From assembly GCF_932294415.1 (NCBI RefSeq), contig NC_065536.1, positions 3,916,974 through 3,980,973 of the forward strand: 64,000 nucleotides of DNA, written 5' to 3'. Origin of the DNA: Quercus robur. Taxonomy: Eukaryota; Streptophyta; Magnoliopsida; Fagales; Fagaceae. The notes under the pieces are model-generated. The model was given only the letters and a program-made list of their open reading frames with translations. It was not told the DNA's origin and ran no database searches. Every line of letters begins with the position of its first letter. Position 1 is the stretch's first letter. Positions 1 through 11,143 of the stretch are shown one piece after another. Made by a program: the position numbers and the translations under genes.

Positions 1-370
1 TATGAATGTGCTCATTACTTCCTCGGAAAGAACCATTATTGGAAGCTTCATCAGATTCTCCAAATCCTCCATCTTCATTCTTGATCATATTCTGGCCAGA
101 TTCTGCTTCACCAATGTTAACAGATAAAGCCCTAGCGGTGCATTGGTTCAAATTGAGCTCTTTCTTTCGAGAAACTGAACCATATTCATTATTCTCATCG
201 CTTGATACTTTGCTCACATTATCTGAGGGTGGTGTAGATGATAAGGGTGAAACATCATGGTAATCTGAAGGCAACAGTGAATCATTCCGTGGACGACGGG
301 ATGTATTACTCCTCTTCTTCCTCACAGCACTGCTTTTATCACTTAACCCAAAACTTCCAAAACCTTCCAT
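1..370 (-). CDS. 5' coding part of an unidentified gene (runs off the window)
   Basis: The minus strand is open from ATG at 370-368 to the window edge, 123 codons. The protein starts MEGFGSFGLSDKSSAVRKKR and continues with a Lys/Arg- and Ser-rich stretch (SNTSRRPRNDS), then acidic, low-complexity sequence, so it looks like the disordered N-terminus of a nuclear protein. Coding is supported by a clean frame and by a leader intron with good splice sites: acceptor attacag about 404-410, donor AAAG/GTAAAC at 1805. The start resembles plant INO80-complex PAPA-1/HIT-zinc-finger proteins as I remember them, but the diagnostic domain lies outside the window, so I give no name. The open plus-strand frame at 6-263 is a shadow. 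Confidence 0.72.
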   Translation of the reverse strand, partial: MEGFGSFGLSDKSSAVRKKRSNTSRRPRNDSLLPSDYHDVSPLSSTPPSDNVSKVSSDENNEYGSVSRKKELNLNQCTARALSVNIGEAESGQNMIKNEDGGFGESDEASNNGSFRGSNEHIH

Positions 371-1900
371 GTTGGCAAACGAGGCAAGCACAAGCCTAGT
401 GCCACTGTAATTTCCCAAAAGGGTAATAAGCCTAGATAATTACACAAAGAAAATACCTGAGGAAATTAAATTGAGCATTAACAATATTTTCTACGCAAAA
501 CTCCCTATTTCAAATTAGATAGTTGAGAATTGAGAGAATGCAGTGAAGACAAAAAATATTCTAAACCTAAGTTTCTATAATGCACTGGTTTCCAAAACCT
601 AATTTTCAAAAAAAGCCAATATGCAAATTGACTTGTTTTCCTACTCTCCACTTCCAAGTAATAATAAAACTAAAACTAAAGGAAATAAATATATTGAATT
701 TCTACCTATTCCTCAAGACTTTCAAAGCAACTGAATGGAGCACAAACATATTCAAAACTGCTACTACAGAAAACCATACAGCAAATGGGCAGAGCCATGC
801 AACAACAAAAGATTGCCATCATAGTTCCTTTTTTGATAAGTATCATCATCAAAGTCCCTTACAATAGTACTATTTTATAAGTACTTTCTTAGAAAAGTAT
901 TGCAAACAACGTATCAACAGAATTATTTGATGATTTTCGTTGATGAGTCTAACCACAATCAACTTTTTGGGTACAAGAAAAATTTGTATTCTCAAATTAT
1001 ATCGTGGAAATTCCATTTTCTCTACAATTAATACCTTCTTTAGAAGGGCAGAAATCGTAAAATCTTACAAAATATGATCCATTCATTCGATATATATATT
1101 TTTTTTCAGAGCAAATTCTCTAATTAAAATTATGTGGCAGATGTAATAATACCCAACCCCATCCATCTGGAAATCTTGGCTAAAACCCTTTGCTACTGAG
1201 TGAAAAATACCTCTTCTTTGCACTTAGTGGTTCTTTCTTCACAATTATTCGAATTTGAAATATTCTTATCATAAAAAATAAATCCATTCTATTTTTTCAA
1301 AAAATAACCTAACAAAGCCTGATTTTTATTTTTATTTTTTTTGAATGACTAACAAAACCTGATTTGCATATAAACCTGACTTAAGGAATCCAAAATTCAA
1401 TGAATTGAACAAAAATCCAGCAATCCAAATCAATGACAAAGAACCCAATCGTAAAAAGACCAAAGCTTTAATGAATAATCTTTACAACAAAAATCAGAGG
1501 AAATTTCAAATCCCCAAAACCAAATCAGTCGAACAAAACAGCTTTTGAAGTTTGTGAAGGGCACCCATTTACAAGTACCTCATAAAGAGATCAAAATTCA
1601 GATACCCGCATAACAAAACCTTATAGTTTTGAAAATTACATGGTGCAGAGAGAACACAGCCACAAAATCACAGCAAAAAGCACAACTTTGAAGCAAACCC
1701 ACATACAAACACCTTATAAATAAACCAAATTCAGAATACCCACATGAGAAAAACTCACAAGATGGCCAAAAGAGCACCAAAGAGACCAAGATGAAAGCGT
1801 TTACCTTTGTGGGTCACGACCAAAAAAGCTCAAAACCCTAGATCACCATCAAGGAAAAGCTGAGAGCCTCAGAGAGAGAGGGTAGGAGAGCGTGTAAAAT
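371..1900 (-). promoter_or_regulatory. Leader (5' UTR) intron, first exon and start region of the 1-370 gene
   Basis: On the minus strand a first non-coding exon of roughly 95 bases (about 1900-1805) ends ACAAAG/GTAAAC. An intron of about 1.4 kb (1804-405) ends attacag, and the coding exon follows. The exon 1 region holds a GAGA/CTCT-rich tract typical of plant leaders. The intron is AT-rich and no coding frame stands out. Short open frames inside it (580-867 plus, 1598-1789 minus) have no recognisable composition and are taken as chance. The transcription start is not seen directly. Confidence 0.5.
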
Positions 1901-3059
1901 TGAAACGAAAGTAGGATATTATTAGCCAGGTGGTGTAACGTGATTGGACCTATAGGGTTGGGTTTTAGAGAGAGAGAGCTTCACCATTGTTCTAAAACCA
2001 CTGGTCCTGTGGTTTAGTTAGGTCACCACCACCTTGCACTCTATCCTTTTGTTGTCATTGTTGTTGTTAAGGTCACCCATCTCTCTCTCTCTCTCTCTCT
2101 CTCACTTTGAAAGACCAAAGCTTTTGTTGGTGACGGTTGATGCAGGTAAAGTGCGTGTGCGTAGCTTGGTGAAACTACACACCCCAGTTGCATGTTTTCC
2201 CTGATTTTAGTTTCCTCTTGTAGTTATAGGTACCGACTGGCGATTGCTTACCCTACCTAGGGAAAATTTTACGGTAAAATTGTGATCTAAGTAATATTAC
2301 CAAGGGTAAACGACCCAAAACAACTAAAAACATGAAATTGTTTTCATGTTTTGGGTAGTATGTATTTGTATTTTTTTTTTTTTTTGAGTTTTAACATATA
2401 GCGTTCGATGATAGTATTTTATTATTAGACCAAGACACCAATCAGTTTTTAATGTAGACAGAGATTTGAACCCTGAATCTCTTATTTAATCATTAGAGAC
2501 TTTATCAGTTGAGCTAACTAGAATCCATGAATGTATTTATATTTTGTATAAAATGTATGTAATGGATTTTTTTTCCCAAATTTTTTTGTCTCGTCTAATT
2601 CTTTTTGTCTTGCTACATCATCCCATGTGGGTTTTTCCATCCCAAAGAGAAAGGGATGAGACGGATTTTGCTCGTTCTATCATTGATCTGTCCTACATGA
2701 ATTTTTTCCACCCAATTTAAGGAGAGGCGGACCAACTTTGTTCCATTTTGTTGTCAACACTCTATAATATTATTTTTCACATTAGTTCATGATGGTTGAT
2801 GTGAAAAGTATGATGAGAGTAATATCTTCATTTTCACTTATGTCAATTATTGAGTATTGACATTATTTTTATTACCACAAATGAAATTACAACATACCAT
2901 TAAGAGTTGGTAAAAAAATTTTGTGAAAATTCTGTGTCAAAATGTAATGTTAAAAAGTTCTCATTTATTTTGAAAGAGAGGAGGTTAATTGTCTTTCACC
3001 AATAATAAGAAAAACAAAGATTTATCAAGTCAATTTCAAGATAATTTTTTTGTATTTAA
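1901..3059. other. Intergenic AT-rich DNA with a CT microsatellite
   Basis: No gene seen. It contains a (CT)n run at about 2081-2103 and the SINE listed separately. The rest is AT-rich with poly-T runs and no long open frame. Confidence 0.6.
2375..2530 (-). mobile_element. tRNA-derived SINE, full structure with target duplication
   Basis: Read on the minus strand it begins near the A-box-like TAGCTCAACTGATAAAG, has a B-box-like GGTTCAAATCTC about 40 bases on, and ends in a poly-A tail (poly-T on plus, 2375 onward). It is flanked by an imperfect 15-base direct repeat: ATGTATTTGTATTTT at 2360-2374 and ATGTATTTATATTTT at 2531-2545, one mismatch. This is the expected structure of a Pol III-transcribed SINE placed by LINE machinery. 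Confidence 0.8.
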
Positions 3060-4172
3060 TGAACTTAGAATTAAATATAATATTACTTCATTTAAAATTG
3101 ATTATCATTTTTTATTAAGTGGTGTGAGATTTTAAATGACACTTGTGAATATAGATCATTTAAAATCAATTATAATTCTTTATTTAATGAAATCAAATTT
3201 AGTTAACATAATATCATGTTCCCTTTTAAATTATATAAAAAATGAAGAGTAAAGTATACCATTGGTCCTTAAAGTTTGAGATTATTTTTCATTTTCATAT
3301 TAGTCATGGCAACATTCTCAAAAAAAAAAAATATATATATATATATTAGTCATGGCATCAATTTTCATTAATAAAAACTAAATTATGAATCGTTGCAATA
3401 AATAAAGGTGAGATTGTTCCTGCTTGATGTTTTTTTTTTTTTTTTGAGAGTTTCAATATATAGCACCCAAGATCTTTTATTCAATTATCAGAGACTTTAC
3501 CAGTTAAGCTAACTAGAACTCACTATTGCTTGATGTACTTTTTGTAACAAAAATTGCAATATATATTTTGGCAATGCCAACACATAATGTTCATAAAAAA
3601 TTTATTAAGACAACTTTTTAAGTTGAATGTGGATATTGCATCATGAGTAGGTTAATTCAAGTTTAAGAAATTAAAAAAGAAAAGAAAAAAGAATCCATTC
3701 ATGAAAGAACAGATAATGAATTATGATATATGCTATTAATCATGATTAATCTAAAAAAATCTCAAAAGTTTGGGAATAAAACTTGATCGTGAAATCAGTA
3801 CTGTATAAGAAGAAATTATAAAGTCCTCATGGTGGACAAGTAACGTGGTCCACCATTCCACTAAAAAACTCCCACTTGTTTAAAATTATTGAGTTAAATT
3901 TTTTTTTAAACAGAAACTGATTACTGACTCAGCAATTTTAAACAAGTGAGACTCTTTTAGTGAAATAATGGACAAGTAACGTGGTCCACCAGAGGACTGT
4001 ATAATTTCTCCTATATAAGCGGGTTTGTAGGAGGATTTACAACTTGTATATATTGGGGCCAACAGTACATTGTAAAGACAAAATACATTTTCAAAAATTC
4101 TAAAATAGTAAAATTTTAACTGAATTAGAGAGTAAGCGAATTGCACTTTTCAATCAGGCATTTTGCCATTCA
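3060..4172 (+). repeat. Duplicated block A1, left part (paralogue of 38541-39640)
   Basis: Aligning by eye, this block matches 38541 to about 39640 in the same orientation. Shared landmarks are GAACTTAGAATTAAATATAA, TTAAGTGGTGTGAGATTTTA, TTTTCATATTAGTCATGGC, GCATCATGAGTAGGTTAATT and CATTGTAAAGACAAAATACA, each with scattered substitutions and indels. The B copy lies directly 3' of the laccase gene. Block A1 is broken by the Copia element at 4178, and homology resumes around 11052. Confidence 0.8.
3431..3526 (-). mobile_element. Second copy of the same SINE family, internally deleted
   Basis: On the minus strand the A-box region TAGCTTAACTGGTAAAGTC matches the SINE at 2375-2530. The segment with the B box is missing, and the element ends in the same GAAACTCTC plus poly-A tail. 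A 10-base target duplication TGCTTGATGT flanks it at 3421-3430 and 3527-3536. The related block near 38880-38900 lacks this element and reads straight through the site, so it serves as an empty-site control. Confidence 0.8.
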
Positions 4173-4177
4173 TTAAC

Positions 4178-4720
4178 TGTTGGATATTTTTATAAAAAAT
4201 ATCATATTTAATTTAATACTCATTTATGTGTATCAATTATCCCTTAATGTCAAATACGTTGATTGCTAAATTTGAAAATTCAAATATAATTCAAAATTTG
4301 AATAGTTTTTGTCAATGGTTTTAATCAGAAAATTTATGAACATTAACGTGATATTAATATCACAATTGCTAGCATATTTGGTTTTATTACAAATATATAC
4401 TTTCCATTCTAAACGTTTTGTATTTAAACGTTCTTAATTGAATATGACATAATAATGTCATATATGGAAGAATTTCAGCACTTAAATGTACAGCTATTGT
4501 TGAATTATTTTATGTTACCATATATAAACAAGTGTTTACTATTTGGTTTAAGGAAAGTCAAAAACAAATGGCAATATTTATGCATATTTGAAAATTGTAT
4601 TACATGGTTGGCTTTTAGTCTTCAGCCACTTTATGAGACATTAAATGCATAGATCATGATTCTTTATTTTCTTATTCTCAACGTACAAAAGGCTGGCAAA
4701 GACTTGATATCCAGTCTATA

Positions 4721-4759
<39 letters not shown>

Positions 4760-5298
4760 AAAGCCATTGATTATATTATTAATTTCAATAACTTTATGAA
4801 CATTTAATGGATATCAAACCTCTTTGATTCTTTGGCTAAAGATAAGTTATAAGTCCGGCTATCTATATATATGGAAAGGAAAAAAAAAAAAGTTAATATA
4901 CACTTTTTTTTTTTTTTTTTAAATTTTGAATTGGAAAGCTGCAGACTTTTCAAAAACAATTTTTTGTCTTAAACACTTACCATCTATTGCTTCTTACTAC
5001 TTACAAAATATTCTATCTTTTACAAAATTTTCTGGGAAAAGAAAGTACTATAGAGAGCTTATATCCTACGAGCAATGTAGGCTCGCAAGGATAACCGGCA
5101 AAGGTGACTGGGCTGTTGTATCCTGGGGACAACGTGCAGAAACTATTTGTCTAACTACATCGGATATACTGTAGACGGCACGATTTGTCTCAAGACAGTA
5201 ACTTGGTCCACGCCTCATCTCTGCCACCTCTTTTTGGTAAATCAAATTGTGTAATTTCCAAGGAAAATTCAGGTATTATCTCTCCTTTATTTCTAACA
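4178..5298 (+). repeat. 5' LTR of the Copia element
   Basis: It is 1121 bases, TG...CA bounded, and pairs with 9749-10863. It contains an (AT)n tract near 4727-4755 and TATA-like sequence near 4865. The open frame at 4455-4652 recurs at 10035-10223 only because both LTRs carry it; I do not regard it as a gene. Confidence 0.93.
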
Positions 5299-5316
5299 AT
5301 TTTGAGACAAATCGGT

Positions 5317-8300
5317 ATGGAGAACACAAAATCATCCTTGGAAAATGGTAATGTTATGTCTAATTCCTCTGGAGCGGGTGATCTTAATAAGCCATTCCGC
5401 TTCCGTGGTGTTAACTTTAAGAGGTGGAGACAAAAGACTTTATTTTATCTTACTCTCTTGAATGTGGCTTATGTGTTAACTGAGAAAAAAACAAAGAAAA
5501 AGAAATCTGAACAATTGATTGAAAAAGAACTTTCTCAACATAAAAAAAGATGTTAAGAAATGGGATAAAGATCATCTTTACTGTAGAAAGTATTTACTTA
5601 ATTGTCTTGCTGATGATTTGTATGATTATTATGATCAAGCTTACAAATCAGCCAAAAAGATATGGAAGGCATTGAATCAAAAATATGATACAGAGGAAGC
5701 TAGATCCAAGAAATATGCATGTAGTCGATTTTTCAGATTTCAGATAGTTGAAGGCAAGTCCGTGGTGGAACAATCCTATGAACTCCAAATGATTTCACAA
5801 GATGTTCGATCTAAAGGCATTCGAGTAGATGAACAAATGCAAGTTTCAGCCATCATTGACAAGCTACCTGAGTCTTGGAAGGAGTTTGCCAAAGTCCTAA
5901 GACACAAGCAAAAGGAACTCTCCATTGAATCCCTTATCACCCGTTTGAGAGTGGAGGAAGAGGCTAGGAACCAAGACAAAGCTGTTGAACTCCATGGAGC
6001 AAGTGGTCCAAAGGTAAATTTTATTTCTTCAAATGAAAACATGCCAAAAGCCAATGTAAAAAATAATGACTATGTAAGGCCTAAGAAAAGGAACTTCAAA
6101 CGTAGGCCAAATGGAAATCAGCCTCAACATAAGACCCACTCTAATCAAAGAAAGAACCAAGCACACCATCCTAAGCATGCTCCAAATAATGGCAGCCACT
6201 CTAATAATAGCAATTATGCATGTTTTGTATGTGGAAAGCCTGGACATTCGGCTAGAAATTGTCGTTTTCGAAAACATGGGCCTATGGCTCAAGCCCATGT
6301 CATTGAAGAGCCTCTTGTGGCTATGGTTACTGAGATTAATATTCTCGAAGGCTTAGGAGGGTGGTGGATTGATTCTGGGGCAACCAGACATGTTTGCTAT
6401 GATAAAACTTGGTTCAAGACCTACACCATTTTGGATGAGAAAAAGAAAATTATGCTTGGTGATTCTCATACCATTGAAGTTGTAGGTATTGGAGAGGTGC
6501 TTCTCAAATTTACTTCTGGAAGAGAAGTCACTCTCAAAGATGTCTTTCATGTTCCTAACATTAGAAAGAATCTAGTTTCTAGTTTTTTGTTGAATAAGGC
6601 TAGTTTCAAACAAGTCTTTGAGGCTGATCAATATGTACTCTCTAAAAATGGCATGTTTGTTGGCAAAGGCTATGCTTGTGATGACATGTTTAAACTTAAT
6701 GTTGAGATGAATGAAAATTCAAGTTTTGCTTATATTGTTTCTTGTGTGAATGTTTGGCATGGTAGATTATGTCATATTAATAATAAATATATGAAAAATA
6801 TGAGTGGTTTAGGTTTAATTCCTAAACTTGAAAATGAACTTGAAAAATGTGAAATTTGTAGCATGACTAAAATTACTCAAAAGCCTCATAAATCAGTTGA
6901 AAGAAATACTGAATTACTAGAACTTATCCATAGTGATATTTGTGAATTTGAAGGACATTTGACACGTGGAGGTAATCGATATTTTATAACCTTTATAGAT
7001 GATTTTTCAAAATATTCATATGTCTATCTTATGAAAAATAAAAGTGATGCTTTTGAAAAATTATCAATTTTCTTAAAAGAAGTTGAGAATACTTTTGATA
7101 AAAAGGTTAAAAGGTTTAGAACTGATAGAGGAAAAGAATATGATACTCTTGGTCTTAATAACTATATTCAATCTCTTGGTGTTGTTCATGAGACTACTGC
7201 CCCTTATTCTCCATCTTCTAATGGAGTAGCTGAACGTAAAAATAAGACTCTTATAAATTTAACTAATGCTATGCTTGTTAGTTATGGGGCTCCTAAATAT
7301 TTTTGGGGTGAAGCTATTTTAACTGCAAATTTTGTTTTGAATAGAGTACCTCATAAAAAGACTTTTTTAACTCCTTTTGAATTATGGAAAAAATATAAAC
7401 CAAATCTGAATTTTTTCAAAGTTTGGGGTTGTTTAGCATATGTGAGGCTACCTGATCCCAAAAGACCTAAACTTGGGGTAAAGGCTTCTACATGTGTATT
7501 TTTGGGTTATTCTTTATATAGCACAACTTATAGATTTTATGATATTGATAATAATACAATAATTGAATCTAGAGATGCAATTTTTCATGAAAATAAATTT
7601 CCATTTAAATATAAAAATAGTGGGGGTTTTGAACAACAAGAGAAATTTGAATGTTCAACATCTAAGTCAAAAGATGTTAATGAATATGAGATTGAACCTA
7701 GGAGGAGTAAAAGACCTAGAATTGAAAAGGATTTTGGTCCTAAATATTATGTGTATAATTTACAAGGTGATCCTACTTCTTTAGAAGAAGCTTTATCTTC
7801 TCCTGATTTAGGTTTTTGGAAAGAAGCCATCAATGATGCGATGGATTCTATTATATCTAATAATACTTGGAAACTTTTAGATTTACCTCCAGGTTGTAAA
7901 ACAATTGGATGTAAATGGGTACTTAGGAGAAAATTAAAACCTGATGGATCTATTGAAAAATTCAAAGCAAGGCCTGTAGCTAAAGGTTTTAAACAAAAAG
8001 AAGATATTGATTTTTTCGATACTTTTTCTCCTGTTACTAAAGTTACGTCTATTAGATTATTGATTGCTATAGCAGCTATTCATAATTTGATGATACATCA
8101 AATGTTTGCTTTCTAATGGTTTTAAAACAAATGAAAGTGACAAATGTATATATTATAAAACCTTTGATGATGCTCATATTATAATTTGTTTATATGTTGA
8201 TGATCTTCTAATTTTTGGTCCTAATATGGATATTATAAATGCTGCCAAAATGCTTCTTAAAAATAACTTTGATATGAAATATTTAGGAGAAGCTAATGTG

Positions 8301-9152
8301 ATTCTTGGCATGAAAATTTCTAGAACTTCAAATGGCATATTTGTAGATCAATCTCATTATATAGAAAAAATTTTGAAAAAATATAATTATTTTGATTGTA
8401 AACCTGCAAGTATTCCTTTTGACTCTAGTGTGCATCTTTTCCCTACTAAAGATGAAAATGATATTTACAATTAAAAGGAATATGCTAGTATTATTGGTAG
8501 TCTTAGATATGCTACTGATTGTACTAGACCTGATATTGCTTATGCCGTAGGAGTTTTAGCAAGATTTACTAGCAAACCTAATTTTGAGCATTGGAATGCC
8601 ATGACTCAATTAATGAGATATTTAAAAAGAACTGTGCACTATGGTTTGCTATATCAAAGATATCCTGCTGTTCTTGAAGGATATAGTGATGCTAGTTGGA
8701 ACACCTTATCAGGTGATTCTTTGTCTACCACTGGCTATGTGTTTACAATAGGTGGTGGAGCAATAAGTTGGAAATCTAAAAACCAACAGATTATTGCTAA
8801 ATCCACCATGGAGGCAGAATTAATTGCCTTATCTTCAACTAGTGAAGAAGCGGGTTGGTTACGAGATTTATTATCTGAAATTCCCATGTGGGAGAAACCT
8901 ATTTCACCCGTCTTAATTCATTGTGATAGTACTGCCACTATTGGTAGAGTGCACAATAAATACTATAATGGTAAATCCAGATCTATTAGAAGAAAACACA
9001 GTACTGTGAGATCATACATAAACAATGGTACCATAAATGTTGATTATATTAGTACAAATGATAATATTGCGGATCCATTAACTAAAGCTCTAGCTAGAGA
9101 AAAGATCTGGATAGCATCGAGGGGGATGGGACTTAAGCCCAAAGAAGAATAA
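5317..9152 (+). pseudogene. Copia gag-pol polyprotein, disabled
   Basis: Gag starts at ATG 5317 ([11 protein letters not shown]). Visible in order: gag; zinc knuckle [14 protein letters not shown] (CX2CX4HX4C); protease [12 protein letters not shown]; integrase zinc site WHGRLCH...CEIC and catalytic core with [13 protein letters not shown] and GVAERKN; reverse transcriptase start; YVDD motif in CLYVDDLLIFG; RNase H with STMEAELIALS. Three lesions: a one-base shift in the A7 run near 5540-5546 (frame 1 to frame 2); an apparent loss of the RT segment between the HQM and LSNGF parts near 8104-8108 (frame 2 to 3), where family members carry roughly 55-60 residues; and an in-frame TAA at 8472-8474. 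The similarity is to TNT1-94-type polyproteins. It cannot encode functional RT. Confidence 0.93.
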
Positions 9153-9734
9153 ACTACCTATGAGGATACCCTACCTAGGGACTGGAGACCCCAAGAACTA
9201 GGTTCAAAGGGAAAAACTAATCATAGAGTAGTTTGATTAACATGCACTAAATATATGTAGGAGTAATAATACTCATGTCCCTCCCTATGGTGTGCGTGCA
9301 TGTATCTTGTAACGTTATATAGGATGAGTTTTTATAAAAACTCTTAATGTGGACTATAGCTCTTATGAGTGGGATGTTAGAGTTACAAGAACATCCTTGA
9401 TAGCCACACCTAAGTGAGCATGGAAGTGAGGCCGCTTCCTTTGAGAATGGGGCTAGTTCTCTAAATAGCTCATGGATGCTGGGATAAAGCACAAGGCCGT
9501 AATGTGCTGGCTTAGAAGCTCGTAGCAGAGTACTGGAATATTATGTGTGTGATGTAACGTTTTGTATCCATAGAAAAAATTATAGTTCAAGACTTAGATC
9601 ACTATTAACTTTGGAACAATGTTGCTGAAACACTAAATGAGGGTTCAAGCCATTGGCACTCCCATTATGCATAATGTTCTACTTAACCCAGAAAATTTTC
9701 TTATATATATATTTACCTATTTATTTTTTATAAA

Positions 9735-9748
9735 AATAAGTGGGGGAT
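9735..9748 (+). promoter_or_regulatory. Polypurine tract of the Copia element
   Basis: AAATAAGTGGGGGAT lies immediately 5' of the 3' LTR, the normal position of the plus-strand DNA primer site. The preceding region 9153-9734 is non-coding 3' leader of the element. Confidence 0.8.
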
Positions 9749-10863
9749 TGTTGGATATTTTTATAAAAAATATCATATTTAATTTAATACTCATTTATGT
9801 GTATCAATTATCCCTTAATGTCAGATACGTTGATTGCTAAATTTGAAAATTCAAATATAATTCAAAATTTGAATAGTTTTTGTCAATGGTTTTAATCAGA
9901 AAATTTATGAACATTAACGTGATATTAATACCACAATTGCCAGCATATTTGGTTTTATTACAAATATATACTTTCCATTCTAAACATTTTGTATTTAAAC
10001 ATTCTTAATTGAATATGACATAATAACGTCATATATGGAAAGATTTCAGCACTTAAATGTACAGCTATTGCTGAATTATTTTATGTTACCATATATAAAC
10101 AAGTGTTTATTATTTGGTTTAAGGAAAGTAAAAAACAAATGGCAATATTTATGCATATTTGAAAATTGTATTACACGGTTGGCGTTTAGTCTTCAGCCAC
10201 TTTATGAGACATTAAATGCATAGATCATGTTTCTTTATTTTCTTATTCTCAACGTACAAAAGGCTAGCAAAGACTTGATATCTGGTCTATATAATATTAT
10301 ATATATATATATATATATATTAAGAAAGCCATTGATTATATTATTAATTTCAATAACTTTATGACCATTTAATGGATATCAAACCTTTTTGATTCTTTGG
10401 CTAAAGATAAGTTATAAGTCTGGCTATCTATATATATGGAAAGGAAAAAAGAAAAAGTTAATATACACTTTTTTTTTTTTTTTTTAATTTTGAATTAGAA
10501 AGCTGCAGACTTTTCAAAAAAATTTTTTTTGTCTTAAACACTTACCATCTATTGCTTCTTACTACTCACAAAATATTCTATCTTTTACAAAATTTTCTAG
10601 GAAAAGAAAGTACTATAGAGAGCTTATATCCTACGAGCAGTGTAGGCTCACAAGGATAATCAGCAAAGGTGACTGGGCTGTTGTATCCTGGGGACAACGT
10701 GCAGAAACTATTTGTCTAACTACATCGGATATACCGTAGACGGCACAATTCGTTTCAAGACAGTGACTTGGTCCACGCCTCATCTCTGCCACCTCTTTTT
10801 GGTAAATCAAATTATGTAATTTCCAAGGAAAATTCAGGTATTATCTCTCCTTTATTTCCAACA
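9749..10863 (+). repeat. 3' LTR of the Copia element
   Basis: It is 1115 bases and matches 4178-5298 with about 3 percent substitutions by hand count. The (AT)n tract is shorter here. It ends TTTCCAACA, then TSD TTAAC. Confidence 0.93.
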
Positions 10864-10868
10864 TTAAC

Positions 10869-11143
10869 TATCTCTTCCCTTTGTCTATTCGCAAGAAGTC
10901 TTGATGATACCCTTCTTCTGAACTGCCTAGACCCAACCTAGTCATAGGATCATATGAAAACGTTGTGTAGATGCTCAGGTGCTGTAGGCTGGCTAGTAAA
11001 AGAACCAAGAAGTAGAATGCCTCTAGTGCTCTGCCATCGTTGACTTTTCATAAGTTGGGTTTTACGTATTATGTTTGTGTCACTTATTTATGGTAAGTGT
11101 TACATTTCTTTTGCTATGTGTAGCATTCAATTTATAAGATAAC
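10869..11143 (+). repeat. Duplicated block A1, right part
   Basis: From 11052 (AAGTTGGGTTTTACGTATTA) to about 11143 (GCATTCAATTTATAAGATAA) this matches 40012 to about 40103, which is inside the last intron of the laccase gene. The first 180 bases, 10869-11051, do not match the corresponding laccase interval 39640-40011, so the last laccase exon is not recognisable here. Confidence 0.65.

Larger units (their letters stand above)
4178..10863 (+). mobile_element. Ty1/Copia LTR retrotransposon, full length but coding-dead
   Basis: Both LTRs begin TGTTGGATATT and end AACA (5' LTR 4178-5298, 3' LTR 9749-10863). The element is flanked by a perfect 5-base target duplication TTAAC at 4173-4177 and 10864-10868. 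Domain order is gag with zinc knuckle, protease, integrase, reverse transcriptase, RNase H, which is the Copia order. A polypurine tract AAGTGGGGGAT directly precedes the 3' LTR. My hand comparison of the LTRs gives about 35 substitutions over about 1.1 kb, roughly 3 percent, mostly transitions, plus length differences in (AT)n and poly-A/T runs. It inserted into duplicated block A1. Confidence 0.95.

Noticed and set aside
5535..5550. Programmed frameshift in Copia gag
   Set aside because: The required change is +1, a -1 slip on the A run leads to a wrong frame, and Copia elements normally encode one ORF; a homopolymer indel is simpler.
4455..10223. Matching 62-65 aa open frames at 4455-4652 and 10035-10223
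   Set aside because: They are the same LTR sequence present twice; no start context, domain or independent evidence of coding.
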